Origin: an uncultured bacterium
Lineage (GTDB): Bacteria > Nitrospirota > Thermodesulfovibrionia > Thermodesulfovibrionales > Dissulfurispiraceae
Direction of reading: 5' to 3'
Assembly (NCBI GenBank): GCA_937949555.1
Contig: CALEDV010000060.1
Coordinates: 1 to 44,839 of the forward strand
Length of the DNA: 44,839 bases
In this document: in pieces, positions 1 through 8,190 of the stretch
Position numbering within the stretch: position 1 is the first letter of the stretch
Layout of the letters: each line of letters starts with the position of its first letter
Position numbers and translations under genes: made by a program
Notes under the pieces: model-generated
The model's input: only the letters and a program-made list of their open reading frames with translations
Told to the model about the DNA's origin: nothing
Databases searched by the model: none

Positions 1-368
1 TCCCTGAAGGATGCCTCTGCCCTCAATCCCCACCTCGAACCTATCGCCCCTATGCCCCTGTCATACTTTCTGTAAAGATTCTTTATCTCCTCAAGCATAG
101 AGTTTATAACCTTCTGATTCTCATCCCACTTTTTCTGATTCTCTTCCCACTTCCTATGATTCTCTTCCCTGTCCCTCTTTAGTTCCTCAAGAACCCTGTC
201 AAACTTGTCTTCTGTCCTTTTTTTATCAGCAAATCTCTCAGAAGACAGCCTCAGCAGTAATTCCCTTACCTCAGGGTCCCTCTTGATAAATCGAGGCATC
301 TCAGTAATGATAAGCCTTTTGATCTCTGTCTTTGTTAGAGATTTAGTGGGTATCTTTGCCGTAGTCAC
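1..368 (-). CDS. DUF3782-like coiled-coil protein, partial (C-terminus beyond window)
   Basis: The minus strand is open from a GTG at 368-366 to the window edge with no stop; an in-frame TGA lies two codons upstream of that GTG, so this is the only early start apart from an internal ATG. The visible about 122 residues are highly charged: a helical N-terminus (KSLTKTEIKRLIITEMPRFI), then EENHRKWEENQKKWDENQK, a heptad-like repeat that should form a coiled coil, ending in RKYDRGIGAIGSRWGLRAEA. This arrangement is what I recall for DUF3782 proteins, where a coiled coil precedes a PD-(D/E)XK nuclease-like domain; the nuclease part would lie outside the window. The family call is by memory of the pattern; the function is unknown. 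Confidence 0.6.
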   Translation of the reverse strand, partial: MTTAKIPTKSLTKTEIKRLIITEMPRFIKRDPEVRELLLRLSSERFADKKRTEDKFDRVLEELKRDREENHRKWEENQKKWDENQKVINSMLEEIKNLYRKYDRGIGAIGSRWGLRAEASFR

Positions 369-377
369 AGAAAATCA

Positions 378-536
378 TCACACAAATAGGCCTGATGTGT
401 CAATTAAGCATACAGCAAGCATATTTTCTGCATCTGCTACAATAAAAAGTTCAGCAACGAGACGGGAGTTATATATTGGATCGGAGGGCCATTTCAAGGA
501 GATTGTCAATAATAAGTGAATTGACCCTTTTTCCAT
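378..536 (-). CDS. Small ORF (52 aa) just upstream of the DUF3782-like gene; possible remnant
   Basis: ATG at 536-534 to TGA at 380-378 encodes 52 residues ending in ADAENMLAVCLIDTSGLFV. It sits 9 bases before the GTG of the next minus-strand gene, the spacing of a coupled gene pair. No convincing Shine-Dalgarno precedes the ATG and I do not recognise a family. It may be a short real gene, the tail of a truncated one, or chance. Confidence 0.25.
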   Translation of the reverse strand: MEKGSIHLLLTISLKWPSDPIYNSRLVAELFIVADAENMLAVCLIDTSGLFV

Positions 537-542
537 TGACCC

Positions 543-747
543 AAAATTGCCCTTAGGAATTTATAACAAAGGGGAGTATGCCTCAAGGCCTTTATACTGC
601 CACAGGATTATCTAAAAAGGGCCTTGGTCTTAGGTTACCCTTGGGTGAATGCCTTTGCATTGTCTTTAGGGTGTAAGAGGTCTTTCAAATTGGTGTCTCA
701 ATAAAGCCTTTTCGGTACACCCCCCCTTTTTTTCTATCGGCAATCTT
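543..747. repeat. Intergenic imperfect-palindrome repeat, copy 1 (diverged)
   Basis: The left end (AAATTGCCC...) and right end (CTATCGGCAATCTTGGG) are inverted versions of one another, and the interior carries the family hallmarks GCCTTTATACTGCCACAGG (left arm) and CAATAAAGCCTTTTCGG (right arm). Those two blocks are also roughly complementary, so the transcript could fold into one long hairpin. The same sequence recurs at 11812-12028 and 29782-29992. This copy is the most diverged and lies between the DUF3782-like gene and the promoter of the caspase operon. No transposase is present; it looks MITE-like. Confidence 0.7.
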
Positions 748-763
748 GGGATTGATCTTTGGC

Positions 764-792
764 TTGACATTATATGCGCAATTGCAAATAAT
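764..792 (+). promoter_or_regulatory. Sigma-70-type promoter for the caspase operon
   Basis: TTGACA at 764-769, 17-base spacer, AATAAT at 787-792 (five of six matches to TATAAT). The ATG at 834 follows about 35 bases after the expected start of transcription, with Shine-Dalgarno AAGGAGG at 818-824. Confidence 0.6.
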
Positions 793-833
793 TATAAACA
801 CATTAATTCAACACACAAAGGAGGCAAGGTAAG

Positions 834-1787
834 ATGCGGAGAAAAGGACTATATTTGTTTTTGGTGACTTTAATGATCTTTATGACCTATTCCCTATCCT
901 TTGCGCAACCCAAGGGAGCAAAGGCACTCTTTGACAGTGGTGAAGGGACAAAGGTAGGCATAGTAACGGGCAAGACTGAAGCACCCAGAACTGAAGAAGT
1001 ATCAGCACCACCTAAAGAGAGATATACAGGAATTTCCTACCAGTTAGTGCTCCTAAAAGATGATGGTTCCTTTAGTGTGGTCCCAAAGTCAAGGGTATTC
1101 AGAACAGGAGAGAAGATAAAGATGTTGGTAAGGACAAACAGGCCTGGACACCTGACAATAAGAAACATTGGCACCTCAGGCAATGTCAATATCCTTTTTA
1201 ATGAATATGTTAATGCTTTGCAGATGATAGAAATACCAAAGTCAGGTAATATAAGATTCGTTGGTGCACCTGGCACCGAGATCGTTGAAGTGATGTTATC
1301 TAACGAGCCACTGTATCCAACCTCACAACCGCCACAGGTTATTGCAAGCAATAACCCACCACCAAGTTATGGCTCCTCTGCCCCTCCGCCTCCAAGTTAT
1401 GGCTCCTCTGCCCCTCCGCCTCCAAGTTATGGCTCCTCTGCCCCTCCGCCTCCTCCACCTAGTTATGGCTCAAGCGATCCTCTAAATGCTCCGCCACCTC
1501 CTTCATCATCTTCAGATATAGCAAACCTCCCACCACCTCCTCCACAGGCACTTGCATACAATATCTCTGGTGGAAAGGGCATGAAAGGCGCAAAGGACTT
1601 AGTGCTTTCAGACAGCATGGACAGCAGCATAACAGTAGTTGATAGAAGGACGTGGCAACCTACAAAGGCTGGCGCTAAGGACCTTGTAGTGGAGTCTCAG
1701 GGGGGTTATAACTATGGTGTGGTGCCTGTATCGACCCTTCAAAATGGTGGGGTATTAATAACTGAGATTAAGCTTAGACACAGATAA
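834..1787 (+). CDS. Exported DUF4384-like protein with Pro-rich repeats and GAK-D-L-V motifs
   Basis: 317 residues. An N-terminal signal peptide (hydrophobic residues 6-23, SLSFAQ) is followed by a beta-rich segment (about 62-160: YQLVLLKDDGSF, KIKMLVRTNRPGHLTIRN) that matches the DUF4384 pattern, a fold often found next to or fused with bacterial caspase-like proteases. Residues about 170-240 are a low-complexity SYGSSAPPPP repeat. The motif GAK-(D/A)-L-(V/F) occurs three times: after the signal peptide (K30) and twice in the C-terminal tail (K254, K282). The same motif appears in the caspase two genes downstream. First gene of a tight operon (gap of 10 bases to the next). It has a strong RBS. 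Role inferred: exported partner or substrate of the protease. Confidence 0.8.
   Translation: MRRKGLYLFLVTLMIFMTYSLSFAQPKGAKALFDSGEGTKVGIVTGKTEAPRTEEVSAPPKERYTGISYQLVLLKDDGSFSVVPKSRVFRTGEKIKMLVRTNRPGHLTIRNIGTSGNVNILFNEYVNALQMIEIPKSGNIRFVGAPGTEIVEVMLSNEPLYPTSQPPQVIASNNPPPSYGSSAPPPPSYGSSAPPPPSYGSSAPPPPPPSYGSSDPLNAPPPPSSSSDIANLPPPPPQALAYNISGGKGMKGAKDLVLSDSMDSSITVVDRRTWQPTKAGAKDLVVESQGGYNYGVVPVSTLQNGGVLITEIKLRHR
1365..1478 (+). repeat. In-frame 30-bp tandem repeat (minisatellite) in the DUF4384 gene
   Basis: Three nearly exact 30-bp units begin at 1365, 1395 and 1425, followed after a 6-base insertion by a partial fourth unit at 1461. Each unit encodes SYGSSAPPPP. Units 1 and 2 are identical at nucleotide level, which indicates recent duplication and likely copy-number variation between strains. 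Confidence 0.9.
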
Positions 1788-1797
1788 AGGTGAAGAT

Positions 1798-2817
1798 ATG
1801 AACCAACCGCACTTGTTGAGGATAATTTCTTTAATTGTGCTTGCAACCTTTTTATTTACCTCCTGTGCCCCTCTACCACCTCCAGGCACTGCACTCACCG
1901 ATGAACAAAGGAGAGAGGCCCAACAGCAGTGTATTGCAAGATACTCTGTTGCTGGCGCTGTCGGAGGTGCCTTAGTAGGTGCCCTTCTTGGTGGTAGTGG
2001 AAGCAGGGGAGTAGGCGCTGCTATCGGCGCTATGGCAGGAGGCGCACTGGCATTTGCGCTTGCTTATGGGCATTGTATGTCTTTGTATTCCGACCTAAGA
2101 AGCTACCCTGTAGCCGGTGCCCAAGAGACCGCCACAAGGATAGGTTATAACCCAAGTCAAGGTAATCTACTGAAGATTGAAGACTTCTATCTAAATCCAA
2201 ACGGTGTTGCCCCTGGTGGAAAGGTTCAGATGGGAGGCTCTTACTATGTAATGGCCCCTGAAGGCACCAGGGAGATAAAGATTGTTGAAACGAGAAGCCT
2301 CGAACTCCTTGATGCCTCAAACAACGAATGGAAAAAACTTGGTTCTGTGGACCAGGAGATAGTCTCTGCCATCGGAACGCGGAGGGCAGAGGGACATTTT
2401 GACATGCCACAGGAACTTGCTGAGGGGACTTACAGGATTACCCTAAAGGTATCAGGCAATGGTTTAGAGGATTCACGGACGCAAAACCTAACGGTAAAAA
2501 AGGGTCTTGCCATGGGGCCTTCTACAACACCATCTTCAGGGCAATCTCCTAGTCAATACACTCAAACAGCCTATGTGCCAGGACAGAAGACTGTGGAGCC
2601 AATGGCAAAGAGGCAGGTTGCCGTCATAAAACCAGCAATGCTGTCTGTTAAAAAAGAGCCCTCTGTGACGGCACCTAATGTTGCTATTGTTAAACAATTT
2701 GACCTCTTTGATGTCATTGGATCCAAGAAAATCAAGAATGAGCTATGGCATCATATAGATTTGAAAGATGGCAAGTCAGGCTGGGTACTTGACAAGGACA
2801 TCAGTTTAAAGGACTAA
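1798..2817 (+). CDS. Glycine-zipper lipoprotein with C-terminal SH3-like domain
   Basis: 339 residues. A lipoprotein signal peptide ends in the lipobox LFTSC (Cys about 23). Residues about 50-92 are a glycine zipper (AGAVGGALVGALLGG, GAAIGAMAGGALAF), typical of outer-membrane-inserting segments. The middle (about 120-230) is a beta-rich region resembling an extracellular carbohydrate- or protein-binding fold. The C-terminal 60 residues (MLSVKKEPSVTAPNVAIVKQ ... GWVLDKDISLKD) look like a bacterial SH3 domain, which often binds peptidoglycan. It is sandwiched between the DUF4384 protein and the caspase (3 bases to the latter), suggesting it anchors the system in the envelope. The exact function is not recognised. 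Confidence 0.8.
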   Translation: MNQPHLLRIISLIVLATFLFTSCAPLPPPGTALTDEQRREAQQQCIARYSVAGAVGGALVGALLGGSGSRGVGAAIGAMAGGALAFALAYGHCMSLYSDLRSYPVAGAQETATRIGYNPSQGNLLKIEDFYLNPNGVAPGGKVQMGGSYYVMAPEGTREIKIVETRSLELLDASNNEWKKLGSVDQEIVSAIGTRRAEGHFDMPQELAEGTYRITLKVSGNGLEDSRTQNLTVKKGLAMGPSTTPSSGQSPSQYTQTAYVPGQKTVEPMAKRQVAVIKPAMLSVKKEPSVTAPNVAIVKQFDLFDVIGSKKIKNELWHHIDLKDGKSGWVLDKDISLKD

Positions 2818-2820
2818 GCT

Positions 2821-4092
2821 ATGGTGAAGACAAGACTGTTACATACGATAGTTTTACTACTTTTACTCTCCTTTGGGGTCTCTGTATCTAACTCCCAGCA
2901 GACCCCTGTAACGGAATCCCACATAGCAACCATAAACAAGCTCTTCAGGGACAACAATATCATGGCTGGCTACGTGGAATTTGACAGATACGGAAGACTG
3001 CAACTTAAGGGTAGCTATCAAGATGAAAAGGAGGTTGACAGGGCATTCTCTCTGGCTCAAACGGTTGTTGGTATAAGATGGGTGTCCCCTGTCACCCCAG
3101 AGGACATCAAGGTAAAGGAATGGGAGAAGAAATTTGGTGACCTATTTAAGAGGTCACTGGTTGTAAAGCCCGAGGTGAGGACAGACAGGGGCGATTATAA
3201 ACCAGGTCCCATCAGAAACCGATATGCCCTTGTTGTAGGCGTTGGTAAATTCAGAGAGACAAAGATCACAAGGCTTGAATTCGCAGTATCTGATGCAAGG
3301 AGTTTCTATAACTTCCTCACAGACCCCAGAAGGGGTGGCTTCAATAGGCAAGATGTGGCATTCCTTGCCGATGAATATGCCACAAAGGCAAACATCGCAA
3401 GGGAGATGGAAAGGATAAAACAAACGGCCATGCCTGATGACCTTGTGGTGGTATATATCAGTAGCCACGGGTCTCCACCTGATAAGCGGGGGGCCGTTAA
3501 CCTCGTCACTTATGATACTGAGGTCAATCCGAGAGAAAAGATATGGTGGACCTCTATAAACGAAGAGATGCTCAAGGATTTTGTTGAGAATGTAAGGGCA
3601 ATGCGCCTTGTAATGATATTAGACACCTGTTACAGTAATGGGGCTTATCGCGCTGTGCCAGGATTCCTACCGCCAGGTGGCAAATCCCTCGGCTTAGGTG
3701 ATGAGGAGGGACACGGGATTACCAATGAATATGGCAAGAGGTTATTAGGCGCAAAGGATTTAGTGATTGAAGATGCCCCAAAAAAGGCTGGAGACAAACC
3801 GATGAACCTAATGCCCGATGAGGATGGTTGGGGCAAGGTGCTTATAAGCGCAAGCGGTGCAGGAGAGAGGTCCTGGGAATCTGACAAGCTCAGGCAAAGC
3901 ATCTTCACATACTATTTTATTGACGGTTTGAATAAGAACCAGGGTTCCGTAAAAAATGCCTTTAATTACTCAAAGCCCTTAGTAATCCAAAGGGTAAAAC
4001 AGGAAAAGGGGTATGACATAGATCAAACACCCCAAGTAATCTCTACCAGCCAGTATTGGGATATGCGTCTATCGCAGAGTAAAAGAAATTAG
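2821..4092 (+). CDS. Exported caspase-like (C14 family) protease with N-terminal BON-like segment
   Basis: 423 residues. A signal peptide (about 1-25) indicates export. Residues about 35-95 resemble a BON domain (INKLFRDNNI ... GRLQLKGSYQDEKEVDRAFS). The caspase p20-like domain runs about 135-300: NRYALVVGVGKF, then the catalytic His in YISSHGSP (H216) and the catalytic Cys in LDTCYSNGA (C270), 54 residues apart as expected for the His-Cys dyad. The linker after the Cys contains GAKDLVIED (K312), the same motif found in the DUF4384 partner. A p10-like part follows (KVLISASGAGERSWE, SIFTYYFIDGL). Known prokaryotic caspases of the metacaspase type cut after Arg/Lys; cleavage after GAK is my inference. 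Third gene of the operon. Confidence 0.88.
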   Translation: MVKTRLLHTIVLLLLLSFGVSVSNSQQTPVTESHIATINKLFRDNNIMAGYVEFDRYGRLQLKGSYQDEKEVDRAFSLAQTVVGIRWVSPVTPEDIKVKEWEKKFGDLFKRSLVVKPEVRTDRGDYKPGPIRNRYALVVGVGKFRETKITRLEFAVSDARSFYNFLTDPRRGGFNRQDVAFLADEYATKANIAREMERIKQTAMPDDLVVVYISSHGSPPDKRGAVNLVTYDTEVNPREKIWWTSINEEMLKDFVENVRAMRLVMILDTCYSNGAYRAVPGFLPPGGKSLGLGDEEGHGITNEYGKRLLGAKDLVIEDAPKKAGDKPMNLMPDEDGWGKVLISASGAGERSWESDKLRQSIFTYYFIDGLNKNQGSVKNAFNYSKPLVIQRVKQEKGYDIDQTPQVISTSQYWDMRLSQSKRN

Positions 4093-4112
4093 ATCTAAGG
4101 AGGATTGCAAGG

Positions 4113-4706
4113 ATGTCACAGAGATGTTTTGTAATACTGTTTTTAATTGTTTTTGTCCTTTACGGTTGTGATAAGTTCTCTCCCTCAAAGACAGAAGAGA
4201 CAAAACCTGCACCTATAGCCCAAGCACCAGAACCTGCCCCTGCCCCTGCTCAACCCCAACCCCCAGCAGCTCCATCAGGACCATCTACCGATGCAAAGCT
4301 CAACCTACAGCAAGGTATGAACTACATGAGGGCAAAGGACTGGGACAATGCCATCAGCGAATTTACCTTGGCCATACAGAAATATCCCCAGTATGATACG
4401 GCTTATTCAAACAGGGCTGTTGCCTATATGCAGCAAAAGAAGTTTAACAAGGCAATGGACGACCTTAAAGAGGCAGAGAAGATAAACCCAAAGAATCCAA
4501 ACACACACTACAACTTTACCTGCTGGTATTCTCTACAAAACCAACTTGACCGTGCCCTTGATTCCCTTGATAAGACTCTTCAATATGGTTTCACTGAATA
4601 TGATGCCTTCAGAAACGACCCAGATTTAAGCAATGTAAGGAAGCATCCAGAATTTAGGAAGATACTGGAGAAACACAAGGTATTCCTTAAGCAAGTAGGC
4701 TCATAA
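4113..4706 (+). CDS. TPR-repeat lipoprotein
   Basis: 197 residues. The lipoprotein signal ends in VLYGC (Cys about 19), followed by a Pro/Ala-rich spacer (about 28-60) and two or three tetratricopeptide repeats: LQQGMNYMRAKDWDNAISEF, YSNRAVAYMQQKKFNKAMDD, and a third degenerate unit. TPR proteins act as protein-protein scaffolds. It is preceded by RBS AAGGAGG, 20 bases after the caspase stop, and is the last gene of the operon. A role as periplasm-facing adaptor for the caspase complex is inferred from position only. Confidence 0.85.
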   Translation: MSQRCFVILFLIVFVLYGCDKFSPSKTEETKPAPIAQAPEPAPAPAQPQPPAAPSGPSTDAKLNLQQGMNYMRAKDWDNAISEFTLAIQKYPQYDTAYSNRAVAYMQQKKFNKAMDDLKEAEKINPKNPNTHYNFTCWYSLQNQLDRALDSLDKTLQYGFTEYDAFRNDPDLSNVRKHPEFRKILEKHKVFLKQVGS

Positions 4707-4722
4707 GACTCAATATCAATTG

Positions 4723-4766
4723 CCCCCTGCCATGCCTAAAAACTGACAGGGGGTGTCACTTCTTTC
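4723..4766 (+). terminator. Possible terminator of the caspase operon
   Basis: CCCCCTG (4723-4729) pairs with CAGGGGG (4747-4753) around a 17-base loop; the tail (TGTCACTTCTTT) is pyrimidine-rich but not a clean T run, so strength is uncertain. Confidence 0.4.
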
Positions 4767-4917
4767 CATCGAATATGCCTATGGATTGCCCTGACAGGAC
4801 TGGAAATGGCAGTGGTCTCAAAACTCTTAAGTTGCCAATTATTTGCCCTGCTACTTTGATAAAGTTTTCCTGCCTAGCCTCTTTTTTATGTAGGCAATTT
4901 AAGGTTAAAAATTTATA

Positions 4918-4946
4918 TTGACATTACCTATCAATGGATTTATGAT
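4918..4946 (+). promoter_or_regulatory. Sigma-70 promoter of the formate dehydrogenase operon
   Basis: TTGACA (4918-4923), exactly 17 bases, TATGAT (4941-4946): near-consensus. The predicted start lies near 4953, giving a leader of about 55 bases before the fdhA ATG. The 4767-4917 stretch upstream contains no gene; its end (GTAGGCAATTTAAGGTT) resembles the end of the dispersed repeat family. Confidence 0.7.
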
Positions 4947-5008
4947 AAGGAAAATTTATGTTTTTGTTTTGTTTTAACAACAACAAAACAAAAGGGAGGA
5001 GGCTGCAA

Positions 5009-8000
5009 ATGGATGTATCAAGAAGGGACTTCTTGAAGATTACCGGCGGCACTGCAATTGCTGGTGCAGTAGGCATAAGCATTGAGGCTAAGGATGCCAA
5101 CGCCGCTGCTGGGTTGAGGACCAAGGATGCAAAGGTAACAACCACTGTTTGCCCCTATTGCTCAGTAGGTTGCAGCATACTGGTCCATACCAAGGACGGC
5201 AAGGTCATCAACACCGAAGGCGATGCAGAATCACCAATCAATGAAGGCGCCCTATGCCCAAAGGGTGCCTCCCTGTATGAACTTGCAAACAACCCCTATA
5301 GGCTAAAGACACCCCTCTACAGGGCGCCAGGCGCTTCAGAGTGGAAGGAGGTTGAATGGGACTGGGCCCTTGATCAGATAGCCCGAAGGATAAAGGACAC
5401 AAGGGACAGGACCTTCAAGGCCACCTCAAAGATCAAGGTCAAAGAAAAGGGACCTGATGGAAAGGATGTAGAGGTAGAGAAGGAGTTTGTTGTCAACAGG
5501 ACTGATGGCATAGCCCATGTGGGCAGTGCAGCATTGGACAACGAAGAGTGTTACCTCATCCAAAAACTGACCCGTTCTTGGGGCCTTGTATGGATTGAAC
5601 ATCAGGCCCGTATATGACACTCCGCAACTGTAGCGGCTCTGGGAGAGTCGTTCGGACGCGGTGCCATGACAAATCACTGGATTGATGTCAAGAATGCCGA
5701 TGTAATACTCGTTATGGGAGGCAATCCAGCATCAAATCACCCCATATCCATGAAATGGATCATGAAGGCAAGGGAGAAGGGTGCAAAGCTTATAGTTGTT
5801 GACCCAAGATTTACCCAAACCGCTGCTAAGGCAGACATATATGCCCAGATTAGGTCTGGCACCGATATAGCCTTCCTTGGTGGCATGATCAAGTATATTA
5901 TTGATAACAATCTTTACTTTAAGGAATATGTCATTAATTACACTGATGCACCTTTTATAGTAAAAGAGGACTTCAAGATGCCTGGTGAGCTCGATGGTCT
6001 CTACTCAGGCTATGATGAAAAGACAAGGAAGTACGATAAGGCTACCTGGTCCTTCCAAATGGATGAAAATGGGTTGCCAAAGAGAGACAACTCCCTCAAA
6101 GACCCCAGAAGTGTATTTCAACTCCTTAAGAAACACTACTCGAGATACACCATTGACAAGGTCTCTGAGGTAACTGGCACACCGAAGGAGAAACTATTAC
6201 AGGTTTACAAGACCTATGCATCCACAGGCAAGCCAAACAGGGTTGGTACAGAACTCTATGCCATGGGATGGACCCAACACACCGTTGGCACTCAGAATAT
6301 AAGGGCAATGTCAATTATACAACTACTACTTGGCAATATAGGTATGGCAGGAGGTGGCATAAACGCCCTCAGAGGGGAGTCCAATGTACAGGGGGCAACA
6401 GACTACGGCGTCTTGTTCCATATATTGACCGGTTATAACCCCACACCTTCAGCATCCTTAGTGGACCTTAAAAGTTACATAGAGAAATTCACACCTAAGA
6501 CCAAAGAGACAAGGAGCGTTAACTGGTGGTCAAACAGACCTAAATATATCACCAGCTATCTTAAGGCAATTTATGGTAGCAAGGCAACGGAGGAAAATGA
6601 CTATTGTTACAGTTATCTTCCTAAGCTCGATGACGGTATGAATGCCTCATGGCTCAATCTATTTGACAATATGTACAAAGGTAAGTTTGAGGGCTTCTTT
6701 GCCTGGGGACAAAACCCAGCCTGTTCCAGCGCAAATGCAAACAAGGTCAGAAAGGCCCTGGCAAAACTCAAATGGATGGTCAATGTGAATCTATGGGAGA
6801 ACGAGACCAGCACCTTCTGGAAAGGCCCTGAAATGAATCCTAAGGACATAGAGACAGAGGTATTTATGCTACCCTGTTCCGCATCAATGGAAAAAGAGGG
6901 CAGCATAAGCAACTCAGGGAGACTGGCACAGTGGAGATACAAGGCTGTTGAGCCCTATGGTCAGAGTTTGCCTGATGCAGAGATAATGAACGAGCTCTAC
7001 TACAGGGTTAAGAGGCTATATCAGAAGGAGGGAGGAAAGTTCCCGGATCCGATCATTAATCTAACCTGGGACTATGGAGAAAAGGACAAGGATGGCAAGG
7101 TAAAACACCTCGATATCCATGCAGTGGCTAAGGAGATAAACGGTTACTACCTTGAGGATGTCTATGATAAGAAGGTTGATCCCCCGAAATTGATTGGCAA
7201 GAAGGGGGAATTGATAAACGGTTTTCCAAACCTTCAGGCCGATGGCACAACATCCTGTGGCAACTGGCTATACTGCGGCAGTTATGCCCATGTAGATGGG
7301 AAGATCGTCAATAAGATGGCAAAAAGGGGCAAGGACGACCCTACAGGTCTTGGCTTGTTCCCCAATTGGGCATGGTCATGGCCCCTTAACAGGAGGGTTA
7401 TTTATAACAGGGCATCGGTTGATCCAAAGGGCAATCCTTGGGATCCAAATCGTGCCATTATCAAATGGAATCCAACAAAGATAAATCCAGCAACTAATAA
7501 GCCTGGCATGTGGGAGGGAGACATCCCCGATGGACCTGCACCGCCCCTTGCTGATGAAAAGGCAGGCAAGCTGCCCTTTATTATGAAACCCTTAGGGGTG
7601 GCCTCCTTATTTGGTGCTGGCCTTGCAGATGGTCCATTCCCAGAGCATTACGAACCCCTTGAGTGTCCATTGCAGGAGAATCCCTTTAGCAAAAAGCAGC
7701 GAATAAACCCAACAATCAAGCTCTTTTACTCAAAAGAGGGTGGTCTTCAGGAAGACATATTCCTCAGTTGCGATGTTAGGTTCCCCTATGTGTGCTCTAC
7801 CTATAGGGTTACTGAACACTGGCAAACTGGTGTTATGACAAGACATACACCATGGCTCCTTGAACTTCAACCTCAGTTGTTTGTTGAGATCAGCAAAGAA
7901 CTGGCTGCTGAGAAGAACATAAAGACAGGGGATAAGGTAATCGTCTCTTCAGCAAGGGGAAAGGTTTGGGCCATTGCAAATGTCACTGACAGGCTCAAGC

Positions 8001-8179
8001 CCTTTAAGGTGATGAACTCAACGATACACCAGGTAGGACTGCCCTATCATTACGGATGGAAGTTCCCAGTTGATGGCAGCGGAGGAGACACCGCAAATCT
8101 TCTCACCCCTACCGTAGGCGATCCAAATACCATGATCCCCGAATCAAAGGCATTCATGGTAAATATCGAAAAGGCATAG
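5009..8179 (+). CDS. fdhA: Formate dehydrogenase alpha subunit, selenocysteine-containing (molybdopterin)
   Basis: Catalytic subunit of an exported, membrane-bound formate dehydrogenase (FdnG type), oxidising formate to CO2. The start is the ATG at 5009, behind GGGAGGAGG. Features: twin-arginine signal SRRDFLK (about 5-11); [4Fe-4S] motif CPYCSVGCSILV ... LCPKG; an in-frame UGA at 5615-5617 in the context IEHQARI-U-HS-TVAALGESFGRGAMTNHW, exactly where FdnG-type enzymes have selenocysteine (residue 203). After the UGA the same frame continues to TAG at 8177. Total about 1056 residues, near the family length of about 1015. The C-terminal dinucleotide-binding part contains MTRHTPWLLELQPQLFVEIS. 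Ordinary gene callers would split this gene in two; homology on both sides of the UGA argues against a pseudogene. The metal could be Mo or W. First gene of a three-gene operon. Confidence 0.97.
5615..5649 (+). promoter_or_regulatory. Bacterial SECIS element with UGA(Sec) codon
   Basis: Immediately at the UGA, GAC-A-CTCC (5616-5623) can pair with GGAG-A-GTC (5642-5649), giving a stem about 34 bases long with a loop containing GGCTCT, comparable to the GGUCU apex of the E. coli fdnG/fdhF SECIS that binds SelB. Size and placement fit a bacterial SECIS. The selenocysteine machinery genes are not in this window. Confidence 0.8.
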
Positions 8180-8190
8180 GGGGTGATACA

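Noticed and set aside
1865-2095. Long open frames opposite the caspase operon and other genes (for example minus-strand 2030-2410)
   Set aside because: They lie within genes having clear domains or signal peptides on the other strand and show low-complexity, non-protein-like composition.
5615-5668. Apparent premature stop splitting formate dehydrogenase into two ORFs
   Set aside because: The frame is unchanged across the UGA, the residues between the UGA and 5666 are family-conserved, and the position is the known selenocysteine site; a pseudogene or frameshift is not needed.
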